A model generated the notes under the pieces. It was not told the origin of the DNA. It saw only the letters and a program-made list of their open reading frames with translations, and made no database searches. DNA of 64,000 nt from Clostridium aceticum (GTDB taxonomy: Bacteria; Bacillota; Clostridia; Peptostreptococcales; Natronincolaceae), in assembly GCF_001042715.1 (NCBI RefSeq), contig NZ_CP009687.1:3711418-3775417 (forward strand). The letters are read 5' to 3'. The position numbers and the translations under genes were made by a program. Each line of letters opens with the position of its first letter. Positions within the stretch are counted from its first letter, which is position 1. This document shows, piece after piece, positions 8,647 to 21,220 of the stretch.

Positions 8647-9882
8647 ATGGAAAAAGAAAAAGTTGTTTTAGCATATTCTGGTGGTTTAGATACATCTGTT
8701 ATTTTAAAATGGTTAGAAAACACTTACCAATATGAGGTAATTGCTGTTTGTATAAATGTTGGTCAAGAAGAAGATTTTGACGCTATTCAACAAAAAGCTT
8801 TATCTACTGGAGCAATTAAGTCTTATGTATTAGATGTGACTGAAGAGTTTATTACTGATTATATTTATCCTACCCTTAAGGCAGGAGCTGTTTATGAAGA
8901 TGATTACTTATTAGGTACTTCTTTTGCAAGACCTTTAATGGCTAAAAAGTTAGTAGAAATTGCTGAAAACGAAGGAGCTGTGGCTATTGCTCATGGAGCT
9001 ACAGGGAAAGGTAACGACCAAGTACGTTTCGAGGCTTCCGTTAAAGCATTGAATCCATATATTAAACTTATTGCACCTTGGCGTATTTGGGATTTAAAGT
9101 CTAGAGAAGATTGTATTGAATATGCTCTAAAAAATGATATTCCTATTCCTGTTACTAAAAAAGACATCTATAGTCGTGATAACAATATATGGCATATCAG
9201 TCATGAGGGCGGGAATTTAGAAGATCCTTGGAATCAGCATGATGATAGCATTTATAAGCTGTCAGTTTCTCCTGAAAATGCACCAGACACTCCTGCTTAT
9301 GTAGAAATTCAGTTTGAAACTGGTATTCCAGTTGCAGTAGATGGCGTAAAGTATAGTCCTATTGAACTTCTTACTGTATTAAATGAAGTTGCTGGAGCTC
9401 ATGGTGTGGGTATTATTGATATTGTTGAAAACAGACTTGTAGGCATGAAGTCTCGTGGTGTATACGAAACCCCAGGCGGTACATTATTATTTGAAGCACA
9501 TAAAACATTAGAAAAGTTAACACTTGATAGAGCAACTATGAGCTTTAAAAAGAGCGTTTCTGAAAAATATGCACAATTAGTTTATGATGGTCTTTGGTTT
9601 ACACCTTTAAAGGAAGCGTTAGATCAATTTGTAGATAGTACACAACAATGTGTTACTGGAGCTGTTAAATTAAAGTTATTTAAGGGTAGTTGTTCAGCTG
9701 TAGCATCTACATCACCTTACTCTCTCTATAGCGAAGACTTCGCTACTTTTGGAGAAGATGATGTTTACAATCAACAAGATGCTGAAGGCTTCATTAACTT
9801 ATTTGCTTTACCTCTAACAATCCGTGCTCTAATGAATCATAATAAAGATCAAAAGAACAAAACTGATAAAAAAGTTATATAG
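8647..9882 (+). CDS. argG: argininosuccinate synthase
   Basis: This 411-residue enzyme joins citrulline and aspartate using ATP to give argininosuccinate in arginine synthesis. The start chosen is ATG 8647, with GGAGGGG seven bases upstream; an ATT-type extension eight codons earlier has no ribosome site. The N-type ATP pyrophosphatase signature AYSGGLDTS is at residues 8-16, and the [11 protein letters not shown] motif follows near residue 120. Length is normal. argH, usually adjacent, is not in the window, so the gene stands alone between two terminators under its own ARG-box promoter. Confidence 0.96.
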   Translation: MEKEKVVLAYSGGLDTSVILKWLENTYQYEVIAVCINVGQEEDFDAIQQKALSTGAIKSYVLDVTEEFITDYIYPTLKAGAVYEDDYLLGTSFARPLMAKKLVEIAENEGAVAIAHGATGKGNDQVRFEASVKALNPYIKLIAPWRIWDLKSREDCIEYALKNDIPIPVTKKDIYSRDNNIWHISHEGGNLEDPWNQHDDSIYKLSVSPENAPDTPAYVEIQFETGIPVAVDGVKYSPIELLTVLNEVAGAHGVGIIDIVENRLVGMKSRGVYETPGGTLLFEAHKTLEKLTLDRATMSFKKSVSEKYAQLVYDGLWFTPLKEALDQFVDSTQQCVTGAVKLKLFKGSCSAVASTSPYSLYSEDFATFGEDDVYNQQDAEGFINLFALPLTIRALMNHNKDQKNKTDKKVI

Positions 9883-9894
9883 CTTTATATAATG

Positions 9895-9921
9895 ATAGCG
9901 GAGGTTTTTCTCCGCTATTTT
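9895..9921 (+). terminator. bidirectional terminator after argG
   Basis: A 9-bp perfect stem (ATAGCGGAG with CTCCGCTAT) and a 6-base loop are followed by T-runs on both strands. It is shared by argG (plus) and the convergent reductase gene ending at 9922. Confidence 0.85.
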
Positions 9922-11004
9922 TTAATTCACCTCTGGAGCTTTCTCTACATTCATTAAAACTTCTTCAATATATTTGTGGTCAACAACCCTCTCAAAGCTT
10001 CTAAGCCCTGCTACTTTGAAACCATGTTTGTCGGCTAACCTTGTAATCTCATCTACTTTAGCTATATCCATATCTCTTCCCAAGCTAAAGTTCTCATATC
10101 GTTTTTCTAAAGCCAATATCATAGTTTCAGCCATACAAGCATAGGATAAACCTTTTGGGAAACCAAAGTTAAAGTTAAAATCTACTCCTTTAGGCACTTC
10201 TATAACTCCACCTTCTATAACCAAGACATCTTTTCTTACTTCCTGCACTTTTTTAGAAACATCTCTAGGTCTTGCTACATCACAAACTACAGCTCCTGAT
10301 TTAATGTCTTCTATAGGGATTACTTCTTCTATACTACTGGTTACGGTAATAACAGCATCAGCTGTAGCTATACCTTTTTTAATACTAGTGCTACAGTCGA
10401 TATTTATTTTTCCATATTTTTTAATAAAACTTGTTTTTAATTCTTCTAATCGTCTTAAATCTCTGCCTATCAAAATAACCTTTTTGCTATCTCTACAGGC
10501 TAATTCAGCGCATACTCTTCCTATAGAACCGTTTGCACCTACAACTGCAACCTCGCTCTCTTGAATCTTCCTACTTAGCAGTCTTAATGCTTCCTTTGTA
10601 GCTTCAAAGGCAGCTGCTACTGTGTAGGTATTGCCGCTGGTTACAGCGATGTTTAGATTCTCAGCTACAGTTATACCTCCATCTCCTACCACAGATGTAT
10701 AAGCACCTAGTCCTAAGATTTTTGCTCCTAGCTTTTCTGCAACATTTCCCGCATGAATGATCTTGTTTATCACTTTTTCTTCATCTAGTTGTATCATCAT
10801 TTTAGTTGTTAATGGAACACCTATGAACCATCCTTCAGCCTCACCATAAGTACTTTTTAAATCAGTAATTTGAGAAACATTTAAAGGTGGTACTTTAGCA
10901 ATTATTTTTTCCACTAAATTTTTTGGTAGATATTTTAAACCTTCATATTTTCGATAAATATCATCTATTTCGATTGGATGTATTAAAAACGCAAAATTTT
11001 CCAT
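9922..11004 (-). CDS. acyl-ACP reductase-like NAD(P)-dependent oxidoreductase
   Basis: The 360-residue protein aligns by eye with cyanobacterial long-chain acyl-ACP reductase (AAR, about 341 residues). It shares the LGLGAYTS segment (LGGFSS in AAR), the TSGNTYT motif (TTGNTHT in AAR), the Rossmann motif VGANGSIG (CGATGDIG in AAR) and, near residue 290, the YACMAETM block matching the FACFAEAM block that carries AAR's catalytic cysteine. AAR reduces fatty acyl-ACP to fatty aldehyde. Such proteins are often auto-annotated as shikimate dehydrogenase because of the Rossmann fold, but shikimate-binding residues are not evident. The gene is 5 bp downstream of a class III aminotransferase, suggesting that an aldehyde made here is aminated. 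The pathway is inference. Confidence 0.8.
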   Translation of the reverse strand: MENFAFLIHPIEIDDIYRKYEGLKYLPKNLVEKIIAKVPPLNVSQITDLKSTYGEAEGWFIGVPLTTKMMIQLDEEKVINKIIHAGNVAEKLGAKILGLGAYTSVVGDGGITVAENLNIAVTSGNTYTVAAAFEATKEALRLLSRKIQESEVAVVGANGSIGRVCAELACRDSKKVILIGRDLRRLEELKTSFIKKYGKINIDCSTSIKKGIATADAVITVTSSIEEVIPIEDIKSGAVVCDVARPRDVSKKVQEVRKDVLVIEGGVIEVPKGVDFNFNFGFPKGLSYACMAETMILALEKRYENFSLGRDMDIAKVDEITRLADKHGFKVAGLRSFERVVDHKYIEEVLMNVEKAPEVN

Positions 11005-11009
11005 AATTT

Positions 11010-12434
11010 CTATCTCCTTAAAGCGGATTGAAAGATGCTCTTAAAATTATTTATTGCCAATCCTGTCATTCCCTTATACTTAGCAAGGATATCTTCCAAT
11101 CCTCTTATAAACACATCAATTTCTTCATAAGATATAGTCAAAGGTGGTTCAACGCGTATAACATTAGGATTATTTAAAGTATAAGCTGTAATAATTTTGT
11201 AGTTATTCAATAACTCTGTAGCAATTAGACCACCTGTATATTCTTCCAACATTTCTGCTGTCTTGCCCTTCACAAATTTGCTTAAGAGATAATGATCCTT
11301 TATAGATTGAAACTCTAATCCAATCATTAATCCTTTTCCTCTTACTGCCTTGAGTAATGGATATTTTTCCTTCAGATCATATAGCTTTTCTAAAAAGTAC
11401 TTACCCTTTCTTTGTGTTTCTTCAACTAGATGACTATCGTATATGTATTCAATTGTTGCTATGCCGGCAGCACATGCCCACGTATTTCCTCCAAAAGTAG
11501 ATGTATGTAACAAACATTTTTCTAAAGTACCGTAGGCTTTACTCCATATTTCTTCTGAGGTAATATAGGCACCAATAGGCATAACCCCTCCTCCTAAAGA
11601 CTTAGCCATGCATAGTATATCTGGATGCACATTTTCCTCATCACAAGCAAACCAGTATCCTGTCCTTCCAAAGCCAGTTTGCACTTCATCTGCTATTAAT
11701 AGCACGTTATACTGTTTACACAATTGACTTGCTCTTTTTAAATAACCTTGTGGAGGAAGAATAATACCCCCTTCACCTTGTACAGGCTCTACTATAAAAG
11801 CAGCAATATCATTATATTTTTTAAGTATATCTTCTAAAGTGTCTATGTCCCCATAAGGTACTTCTTCAGCAAGGGGTACTAAAGGGCCAAAAAACTTTTT
11901 ATATTTATTTCTACCTGTTACAGAAAGGGCTCCCATTGATTTACCGTGAAAAGAACCTTCGCAATAAACAATTCTCGACTTTTTTGTAGCAATTTTAGCT
12001 AATTTTAATGCTCCCTCTACAGCCTCAGCACCACTATTACAAAAGAACGTATGTTTTAGATTACCTGGAGTGACTATTGCTAAGTTTTTTGCTAATACAG
12101 TGGCAATAGGGTTAATAGATGTTTGCAGTAAGTTAGGTCTTTGTATAACTTTTTGAATTTTATTGACAACTGCATCATTATTATGGCCTATGTTTAAGGC
12201 TCCATAAGCACCTAGGAAGTCTATATACATGTCACCTTGATCATCCCATACTGTTGTATTCTTAGCCTTAATAAAATGTTTGTTTATGCCTAATAAATTT
12301 AAAAGATTTGCTAGCTGTGGGTTTGCATACTCCCTATAATCTGCATTTGCCTCTTCACTTTTTAATAAAAGTGCTTCTTCAAATGATGTTAATTTTTTTG
12401 TTTCCATACTCATAAAGTCTTCTATATTAATCAC
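11010..12434 (-). CDS. class III PLP-dependent aminotransferase (putrescine/ornithine-type)
   Basis: The 474-residue protein has the fold-type I class III landmarks: FFCNSGAEAVEGALK for PLP phosphate binding, GSFHGKS, LIADEVQTGFGRTG carrying the cofactor aspartate, and MAKSLGGG with the Schiff-base lysine. Overall it is closest in feel to putrescine aminotransferase (YgjG/PatA). The frame opens with GTG at 12434, but GGGAG touches that codon; in-frame ATGs at codons 8 and 10 are alternatives. It is the first gene of a two-gene unit with an acyl-ACP reductase-like enzyme, so a fatty or medium-chain aldehyde is a possible acceptor. Substrate is unproven. Confidence 0.88.
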   Translation of the reverse strand: MINIEDFMSMETKKLTSFEEALLLKSEEANADYREYANPQLANLLNLLGINKHFIKAKNTTVWDDQGDMYIDFLGAYGALNIGHNNDAVVNKIQKVIQRPNLLQTSINPIATVLAKNLAIVTPGNLKHTFFCNSGAEAVEGALKLAKIATKKSRIVYCEGSFHGKSMGALSVTGRNKYKKFFGPLVPLAEEVPYGDIDTLEDILKKYNDIAAFIVEPVQGEGGIILPPQGYLKRASQLCKQYNVLLIADEVQTGFGRTGYWFACDEENVHPDILCMAKSLGGGVMPIGAYITSEEIWSKAYGTLEKCLLHTSTFGGNTWACAAGIATIEYIYDSHLVEETQRKGKYFLEKLYDLKEKYPLLKAVRGKGLMIGLEFQSIKDHYLLSKFVKGKTAEMLEEYTGGLIATELLNNYKIITAYTLNNPNVIRVEPPLTISYEEIDVFIRGLEDILAKYKGMTGLAINNFKSIFQSALRR

Positions 12435-12521
12435 TCCCTACAAAGATCATTGGAACTATATGTATAAATCTTGTCTAGATTATAATTTTTTCCATATTAT
12501 AGTCAGCTTATACCCATAAAA

Positions 12522-12555
12522 AAAAAGACAATGATCGTTTGATCATTGTCTTTTT
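12522..12555 (-). terminator. terminator of the rrn-tRNA operon
   Basis: A perfect 15-bp stem (AAAAAGACAATGATC with its complement) around a GTTT loop lies 7 bp beyond the last tRNA and has T-runs in both directions. It ends the ribosomal operon on the minus strand. Confidence 0.9.
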
Positions 12556-12562
12556 AAAAGTA

Positions 12563-12645
12563 TGGTGCGGGTGGAGGGACTTGAACCCCCACGGTCGCCC
12601 GCTAGATCCTAAGTCTAGTGCGTCTGCCAATTCCGCCACACCCGC
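12563..12645 (-). tRNA. tRNA-Leu (anticodon TAG)
   Basis: Acceptor GCGGGTG pairs with CACCCGC, the discriminator is A and CCA is encoded. The anticodon loop CTTAGGA gives TAG. A long variable arm is present, as expected for leucine. It is the last gene of the rrn operon. Confidence 0.95.
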
Positions 12646-12662
12646 ATGTGTGATATATATTA

Positions 12663-12747
12663 TGGTGGAGGGAGAAGGATTCGAACCTTCGAAGTCGTTG
12701 ACAACAGATTTACAGTCTGCCCCCTTTGGCCACTCGGGAACCCCTCC
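12663..12747 (-). tRNA. tRNA-Tyr (anticodon GTA)
   Basis: Acceptor GGAGGGG pairs with the 3' strand, CCA is encoded, the anticodon loop CTGTAAA gives GTA, and a class II variable arm is present. Confidence 0.95.
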
Positions 12748-12762
12748 AGTATTTCTAGTTAA

Positions 12763-12839
12763 TGGAGCTGGTGATGGGATTCGAACCCGCGACCTGCTGA
12801 TTACAAATCAGCTGCTCTGGCCAACTGAGCTACACCAGC
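12763..12839 (-). tRNA. tRNA-Thr (anticodon TGT)
   Basis: Acceptor GCTGGTG pairs with CACCAGC, discriminator T, encoded CCA, and the anticodon loop TTTGTAA gives TGT. The T-loop GGTTCGAATCC is standard. Confidence 0.95.
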
Positions 12840-12860
12840 ATGTTTTTTTAGTAATATTTA

Positions 12861-12937
12861 TGGCGACCTGGAAGGGACTCGAACCCTCGACCTCCAGCGT
12901 GACAGGCTGGCATTCTAACCAACTGAACTACCAGGCC
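12861..12937 (-). tRNA. tRNA-Asp (anticodon GTC)
   Basis: Acceptor GGCCTGG pairs with CCAGGTC, discriminator G, encoded CCA, and the loop CTGTCAC gives GTC. Confidence 0.94.
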
Positions 12938-12951
12938 GCATTGTTTTTAAA

Positions 12952-13027
12952 TGGTGGGCGCAACAGGACTTGAACCTGTGACCCCCTGCTTGTAAGGCAG
13001 GTGCTCTCCCAGCTGAGCTATGCGCCC
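12952..13027 (-). tRNA. tRNA-Val (anticodon TAC)
   Basis: Acceptor GGGCGCA pairs with TGCGCCC, encoded CCA, and the loop CTTACAA gives TAC. Confidence 0.95.
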
Positions 13028-13033
13028 ATTTTT

Positions 13034-13108
13034 TGGTGACCCCTAGGGGAATCGAACCCCTGTTACCGCCGTGAAAGGGCGGTGTCTTAACCGCTTGACC
13101 AAGGGGCC
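13034..13108 (-). tRNA. tRNA-Glu (anticodon TTC)
   Basis: Acceptor GGCCCCT pairs with AGGGGTC, encoded CCA, and the loop CTTTCAC gives TTC. Confidence 0.95.
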
Positions 13109-13112
13109 AAAA

Positions 13113-13188
13113 TGGTTGCGGGGACAGGACTTGAACCTGTGGCCTCCGGGTTATGAGCCCGACGAGCTACCAACTGCTCTACCCCGCG
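13113..13188 (-). tRNA. initiator tRNA-fMet (anticodon CAT)
   Basis: The unpaired C1-A72 at the acceptor end and three G-C pairs in the anticodon stem (CGGG-CTCATAA-CCCG) mark this as the initiator rather than elongator tRNA. CCA is encoded. Confidence 0.93.
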
Positions 13189-13201
13189 ATATTTTTCATA
13201 G

Positions 13202-13290
13202 TGGTGCCGAAGACCGGAATCGAACCGGTACGATCTTGAAGGACCGCAGGATTTTAAGTCCTGTGCGTCTGCCAGTTCCGCCACTTCGGC
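13202..13290 (-). tRNA. tRNA-Leu (anticodon TAA)
   Basis: Acceptor GCCGAAG pairs with CTTCGGC, encoded CCA, the loop CTTAAAA gives TAA, and the variable arm is long. Confidence 0.95.
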
Positions 13291-13299
13291 ATTTTGTTT

Positions 13300-13374
13300 T
13301 GGCTCCAGAGAGAGGACTCGAACCTCCAACCTACCGGTTAACAGCCGGGTGCTCCACCATTGAGCTACTCTGGA
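13300..13374 (-). tRNA. tRNA-Asn (anticodon GTT)
   Basis: Acceptor TCCAGAG pairs with CTCTGGA, discriminator G, encoded CCA, and the loop CTGTTAA gives GTT. It follows 5S directly and is the first of nine tRNAs. Confidence 0.95.
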
Positions 13375-13384
13375 ACTTCTATAT

Positions 13385-13497
13385 CGCAACGACCTACTCT
13401 CCCAGGCAGCTTCCCGCCAAGTACCATCAGCGCTGAAGGGCTTAACTGCTGTGTTCGGTATGGGAACAGGTGTGACCCCTTCGCTATTGTCACGATA
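13385..13497 (-). rRNA. rrf: 5S ribosomal RNA
   Basis: On the minus strand the sequence has the conserved blocks CACACCTGTTCCCATACCGAA, AGCAGTTAAGC and GATGGTACT, and it is about 113 nt long. It lies between 23S and tRNA-Asn. Exact ends are estimated from complementarity of the termini. Confidence 0.92.
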
Positions 13498-13548
13498 TTC
13501 TTTTGAAGGTTTGTTCCCTCAAAACTAAACAATGTATGAGTTGTTTTT

Positions 13549-16484
<2,936 letters not shown>

Positions 16485-16602
16485 TTGATGAATTACTTTA
16501 GCTTTGTTTCTTTTCTCATATCATTGTTTAGTTTTCAAAGAACAATTTGAAAAGACCTTATTAAAAGAGGTCCCTCAAAATTAAACAGTATAGTATTGCC
16601 AT

Positions 16603-18141
<1,539 letters not shown>

Positions 18142-18251
18142 AATATCTGGGTTCTATCATTAATTGATAGATGTATTTTGCTGGCTTAATATCTATACTG
18201 TTTAATTTTCAAAGACCTTTTTTTCTGCCACCCTCATTCGGCGACTTAACT

Positions 18252-18281
18252 ACTATATCATACTTCGCTATATTATGTCAA
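18252..18281 (-). promoter_or_regulatory. rrn promoter P1 (proximal)
   Basis: On the minus strand TTGACA, an 18-bp spacer and TATAGT precede the 16S gene by about 105 bp. The three promoters share TGA immediately before or at the -10. Confidence 0.8.
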
Positions 18282-18359
18282 CACTTTTTTTAATTTCTTT
18301 TTCTTCTGTGTCGAACTTTCTTCTATCCCGTCGCCCCTTCGGTAGCGGCGACTTTTACT

Positions 18360-18388
18360 ACTATATCAGATTTCTTAATACTTGTCAA
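18360..18388 (-). promoter_or_regulatory. rrn promoter P2
   Basis: Perfect -35 TTGACA, 17-bp spacer, -10 TATAGT, on the minus strand. A GC-rich hairpin (GTCGCC with GGCGAC) follows in the leader at about 18329-18352. Confidence 0.82.
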
Positions 18389-18458
18389 TGGTTTTTAAAA
18401 AATCATCTTACTTTATCTTATTTTTTGTGGAACACCGCTTTTTTAATAGCGGAATAAT

Positions 18459-18487
18459 AATATATCATGCAACTACTTCCCTGTCAA
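18459..18487 (-). promoter_or_regulatory. rrn promoter P3 (distal)
   Basis: Perfect -35 TTGACA, 17-bp spacer, -10 TATATT, on the minus strand. It lies about 320 bp upstream of 16S. Confidence 0.78.
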
Positions 18488-18701
18488 TATGTCTAAGCAA
18501 AGTTTTGAAGGTTTTATTAACGAACTAGATTTGACACTATTAAAGCACTCGTTATTGATGAGTATTGATAAGCAGATCAAAGTCTACTGATAGAACAAAG
18601 TCTTTCTTAGGAAGATTTAAAAGATGACTTTGTTGAAACCAATAACAGAAATTATAATTTATCTACAATATTATAAAGTTTATAATTTCCTATTTGATTA
18701 T
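18488..18701. other. intergenic region upstream of the rrn promoters
   Basis: This AT-rich stretch lies between the rrn P3 promoter and the terminator of the neighbouring minus-strand operon. It may include the rrn upstream promoter element (A/T tracts). I see no gene or other structure. Confidence 0.5.
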
Positions 18702-18740
18702 AAAAAAGACCCTTTGAAGTATTTCTTCAAGGGTCTTTTT
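18702..18740 (-). terminator. terminator of the DUF1576 operon
   Basis: AAAAAGACCCTTTGAAG pairs with CTTCAAGGGTCTTTTT with one bulged base and a TATTT loop, 24 bp after the stop at 18764. A/T flanks allow use in both directions. Confidence 0.8.
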
Positions 18741-18763
18741 CTGTCAGTCCGTAAAGCTTAGGC

Positions 18764-19108
18764 TTAGTTTTTTCTATAGACAGTTATCCTTAATTTATTA
18801 TTATTGTACTTAATATCCCCACCATCAACTAAAGCTCCTAGTAATGTCAATTCATCGTAGTTATCATTCTCTCCCACCAACTCCCAGTAGTAATCTTCTA
18901 GCACATCTTGGCGAGGAGCGTTTAATATTTCCTCTAGTTCTTGTAGTTTTTCTTTAGGTGGGTTAGAGCAATCCCCCTGTAGACTTACTTTTATTTGACT
19001 TTTTTCTTCATAATCAAAATCTATCTTTAATTTTGTTATATCAATATTAAAGAAAAAACACATCAATTCATCTACAATTTTTATTGCTCTCATCTTGTCA
19101 TTGGACAA
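18764..19108 (-). CDS. conserved hypothetical protein, partner of DUF1576 protein
   Basis: I do not recognise a named family for this 114-residue soluble, acidic protein. It starts with TTG behind AAGGAGGAA and lies 3 bp after the DUF1576 gene, so the two are co-transcribed and probably coupled. The predicted fold is mixed, with two helices at the N-terminus, then strands, and a basic C-terminal strand (LRITVYRKN). There is no signal peptide, and the function is unknown. Confidence 0.7.
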   Translation of the reverse strand: MSNDKMRAIKIVDELMCFFFNIDITKLKIDFDYEEKSQIKVSLQGDCSNPPKEKLQELEEILNAPRQDVLEDYYWELVGENDNYDELTLLGALVDGGDIKYNNNKLRITVYRKN

Positions 19109-19111
19109 AGA

Positions 19112-20425
19112 CTATTCCTCCTTGTTGCTTTTAAATGACTCTAGCACTGGTACAAGAGCTGCTGCTACGATTCCTCCAGCAAATCCATTATTATATAGAT
19201 TCATTCCACCGTGCAGGTAACCAACATTCATTACCATTGCCATGTGTAAAAATCCAGCAATAATTCCACTTATCCAACCAAACTGTCCTGCTATAGGTGC
19301 TAAAGTAGTTCCAAACAAAGCTGCCAGTAACGCTCCAGTAGCATTTGCATCCCATATGTTAAGTAGAGAAAACAGGTATACCCCTATTAATATAGGCAAT
19401 ATATTTTTAGCATGCTTACCAAAGGCACCAAATCCAACTACAGTAAACACCCCGCCAATAGTCGGACCATTTAGCTCTCCTTTTACCAAAATTACATACA
19501 GTGTTGTCATTACTCCTATTATACCCATATTGATAAGCGTTACACCAAATCCGTCAGAAGAAACAAAGTCCGCTACTGCTCTTCCTGATTGTGCAGTTAA
19601 CTTTTTATATCCCTGAAAAGTTTTGTTGTTAAATAGCAAGCCTACTAATGTCATAGATCCAAATAACACAATCAAGTAAACCCCAAAAACATTATTGTAT
19701 CCTTGTAGTACAATCAAAGTACTTTCATTCTGAAGGCCAAAGGCTCTAAATATAGCCATAAAGAAAGTACCTATTATACCTGCGGTAAACCCAATATTAT
19801 AAAGGTTAAAACCTTGATGGAATTTAACAAAGTGAGTGCCTAGTGGAGGCAATACATATCCTGCTATCACTCCAACAACATTAGCAAGCACTACTGCTTT
19901 TACTGGAGAAAAGCCAAAACCGAAGGTAGCTTGACTAATCAGTGGTCCTAGAGCAGTACCAAAGAAAGCCATCAAAATAAATTTACTAAACTTTTCTTTT
20001 TTCACAACAGCATGTAAATAAACGCCTAGAAATATTGCCCAAATATTGTAGATATTCTTACCAAAAAGGGCGAATCCCCCTATTGTTAGAATCGCTGCAA
20101 TAACAGGACCATTCATATTAACTTCATTAAATTTAGCAATAGCAATTGCTATAATCATTAGTAGCCCAGCATTAAACAAAGCGGCTCCTATATTGCCGAC
20201 TGCCATATAATCCGTGACTAGTATACTAGGTGCTACTATGATACTTCTCATGCCCGTAATAATTTCATAAGGGCTGTTAAAAGCAAAAGCCGATAATAAA
20301 ACTAGAACTGCATAGATGCTCACCACGCCATATTTAACTTTTTCATCAACTACTGCCTTCTGAGCTGCCATCCCCTGACTATTTCCCTCATTTGTCTGAA
20401 CTTTCAGTTCTACTGATTTGTCCAT
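19112..20425 (-). CDS. DUF1576 polytopic membrane protein
   Basis: About 437 residues, taking the ATG at 20425-20423 behind AAGAAGGGGGAAG; an upstream extension of 27 codons is positively charged and lacks a ribosome site. About 10-12 hydrophobic segments are present. The protein is an internal duplication: NGPVIAAILTIGGFALFGKN recurs as NGPTIGGVFTVVGFGAFGKH, and FNLYNIGFTAGI recurs as MNLYNNGFAGGI, each pair about 220 residues apart. The conserved NLYNxGF motifs in both halves may line a transport path. Biochemical function of the family is unknown to me; a transporter or channel is inference. Confidence 0.85.
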   Translation of the reverse strand: MDKSVELKVQTNEGNSQGMAAQKAVVDEKVKYGVVSIYAVLVLLSAFAFNSPYEIITGMRSIIVAPSILVTDYMAVGNIGAALFNAGLLMIIAIAIAKFNEVNMNGPVIAAILTIGGFALFGKNIYNIWAIFLGVYLHAVVKKEKFSKFILMAFFGTALGPLISQATFGFGFSPVKAVVLANVVGVIAGYVLPPLGTHFVKFHQGFNLYNIGFTAGIIGTFFMAIFRAFGLQNESTLIVLQGYNNVFGVYLIVLFGSMTLVGLLFNNKTFQGYKKLTAQSGRAVADFVSSDGFGVTLINMGIIGVMTTLYVILVKGELNGPTIGGVFTVVGFGAFGKHAKNILPILIGVYLFSLLNIWDANATGALLAALFGTTLAPIAGQFGWISGIIAGFLHMAMVMNVGYLHGGMNLYNNGFAGGIVAAALVPVLESFKSNKEE

Positions 20426-20752
20426 AATTCTTCCCCCTTCTTTCCGATTATAAACTTCTTTCGCTTGTCTTTTTTTTAACAATTCCTTTCGAAACGTTTT
20501 CTGCAATACTTATCGAAATCACCTATATTCTGATAAGTATTCTACCTTTACTACTGTAATATCCACTGTAGTGTCTACTTTAATATTGCTTACAAGTAAA
20601 GATTCAGATTAATTAGAATAATTGCATAAAAATGGTTATATATTTGTCAATACTATTATATGTTATTGTTGCAAGAAATTCAACTAAATATAGTCGATTG
20701 TTGTAAAATGGTAGAAGAGGTGCTTAAGACAAGCTCAGCACCCCTTTATGCA
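20426..20752. other. intergenic region between DUF1576 gene and ribH
   Basis: It contains the upstream region of the DUF1576 gene and, at about 20719-20742, a weak hairpin (GGTGCT with AGCACC) that may terminate the rib operon on the minus strand. No other structure was seen. Confidence 0.45.
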
Positions 20753-21217
20753 CTAGTCTATAGTTTTAAATAAGTTAACCATTTCAATAGCCGTTACTGC
20801 TGCCTCAAATCCTTTATTACCAGCTTTTGTTCCGGCTCTTTCTATGGCCTGTTCTATCGTATCTGTTGTCAGTACACCGAATATAATAGGAACCTCTAGT
20901 TCTAACCCCACATGAGCTACTCCTTTAGCTACTTCATTGGCTACAAAGTCAAAGTGAGGTGTCGCTCCCCTAATAACAGCACCAAGGCAAATAACTGCAT
21001 CATAGTTTTGGGACTTTGCCATTTTCTTTGCGGCTAATGGAATCTCAAAAGCCCCTGGCACCCAGCAAATACTTATATTTTCCTCTTCTCCTCCGTGCCT
21101 TCTTATAGCATCTAAAGCACCATCCAATAACTTGCTTCCTATAAATTCATTAAATCTGCCAATAACAATGCCAAATTTCAAATCTTTGCTGGTAAGTTTT
21201 CCTTCAAAGGTTTTCAT
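20753..21217 (-). CDS. ribH: 6,7-dimethyl-8-ribityllumazine synthase
   Basis: This 154-residue enzyme condenses the RibBA product 3,4-dihydroxy-2-butanone 4-phosphate with 5-amino-6-ribitylaminouracil, the penultimate step to riboflavin. Family motifs [27 protein letters not shown] and [12 protein letters not shown] are present, and the length fits the icosahedral type. It is the last gene of the ribD-ribE-ribBA-ribH operon, 3 bp after ribBA, with AAGGAGGAAG before the ATG. Confidence 0.97.
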   Translation of the reverse strand: MKTFEGKLTSKDLKFGIVIGRFNEFIGSKLLDGALDAIRRHGGEEENISICWVPGAFEIPLAAKKMAKSQNYDAVICLGAVIRGATPHFDFVANEVAKGVAHVGLELEVPIIFGVLTTDTIEQAIERAGTKAGNKGFEAAVTAIEMVNLFKTID

Positions 21218-21220
21218 TTT

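Noticed and set aside
12539-13436. Reading frames across the tRNA cluster resembling short proteins
   Set aside because: They coincide exactly with nine tRNA genes and 5S rRNA; the translated motifs are tRNA sequence read as codons.
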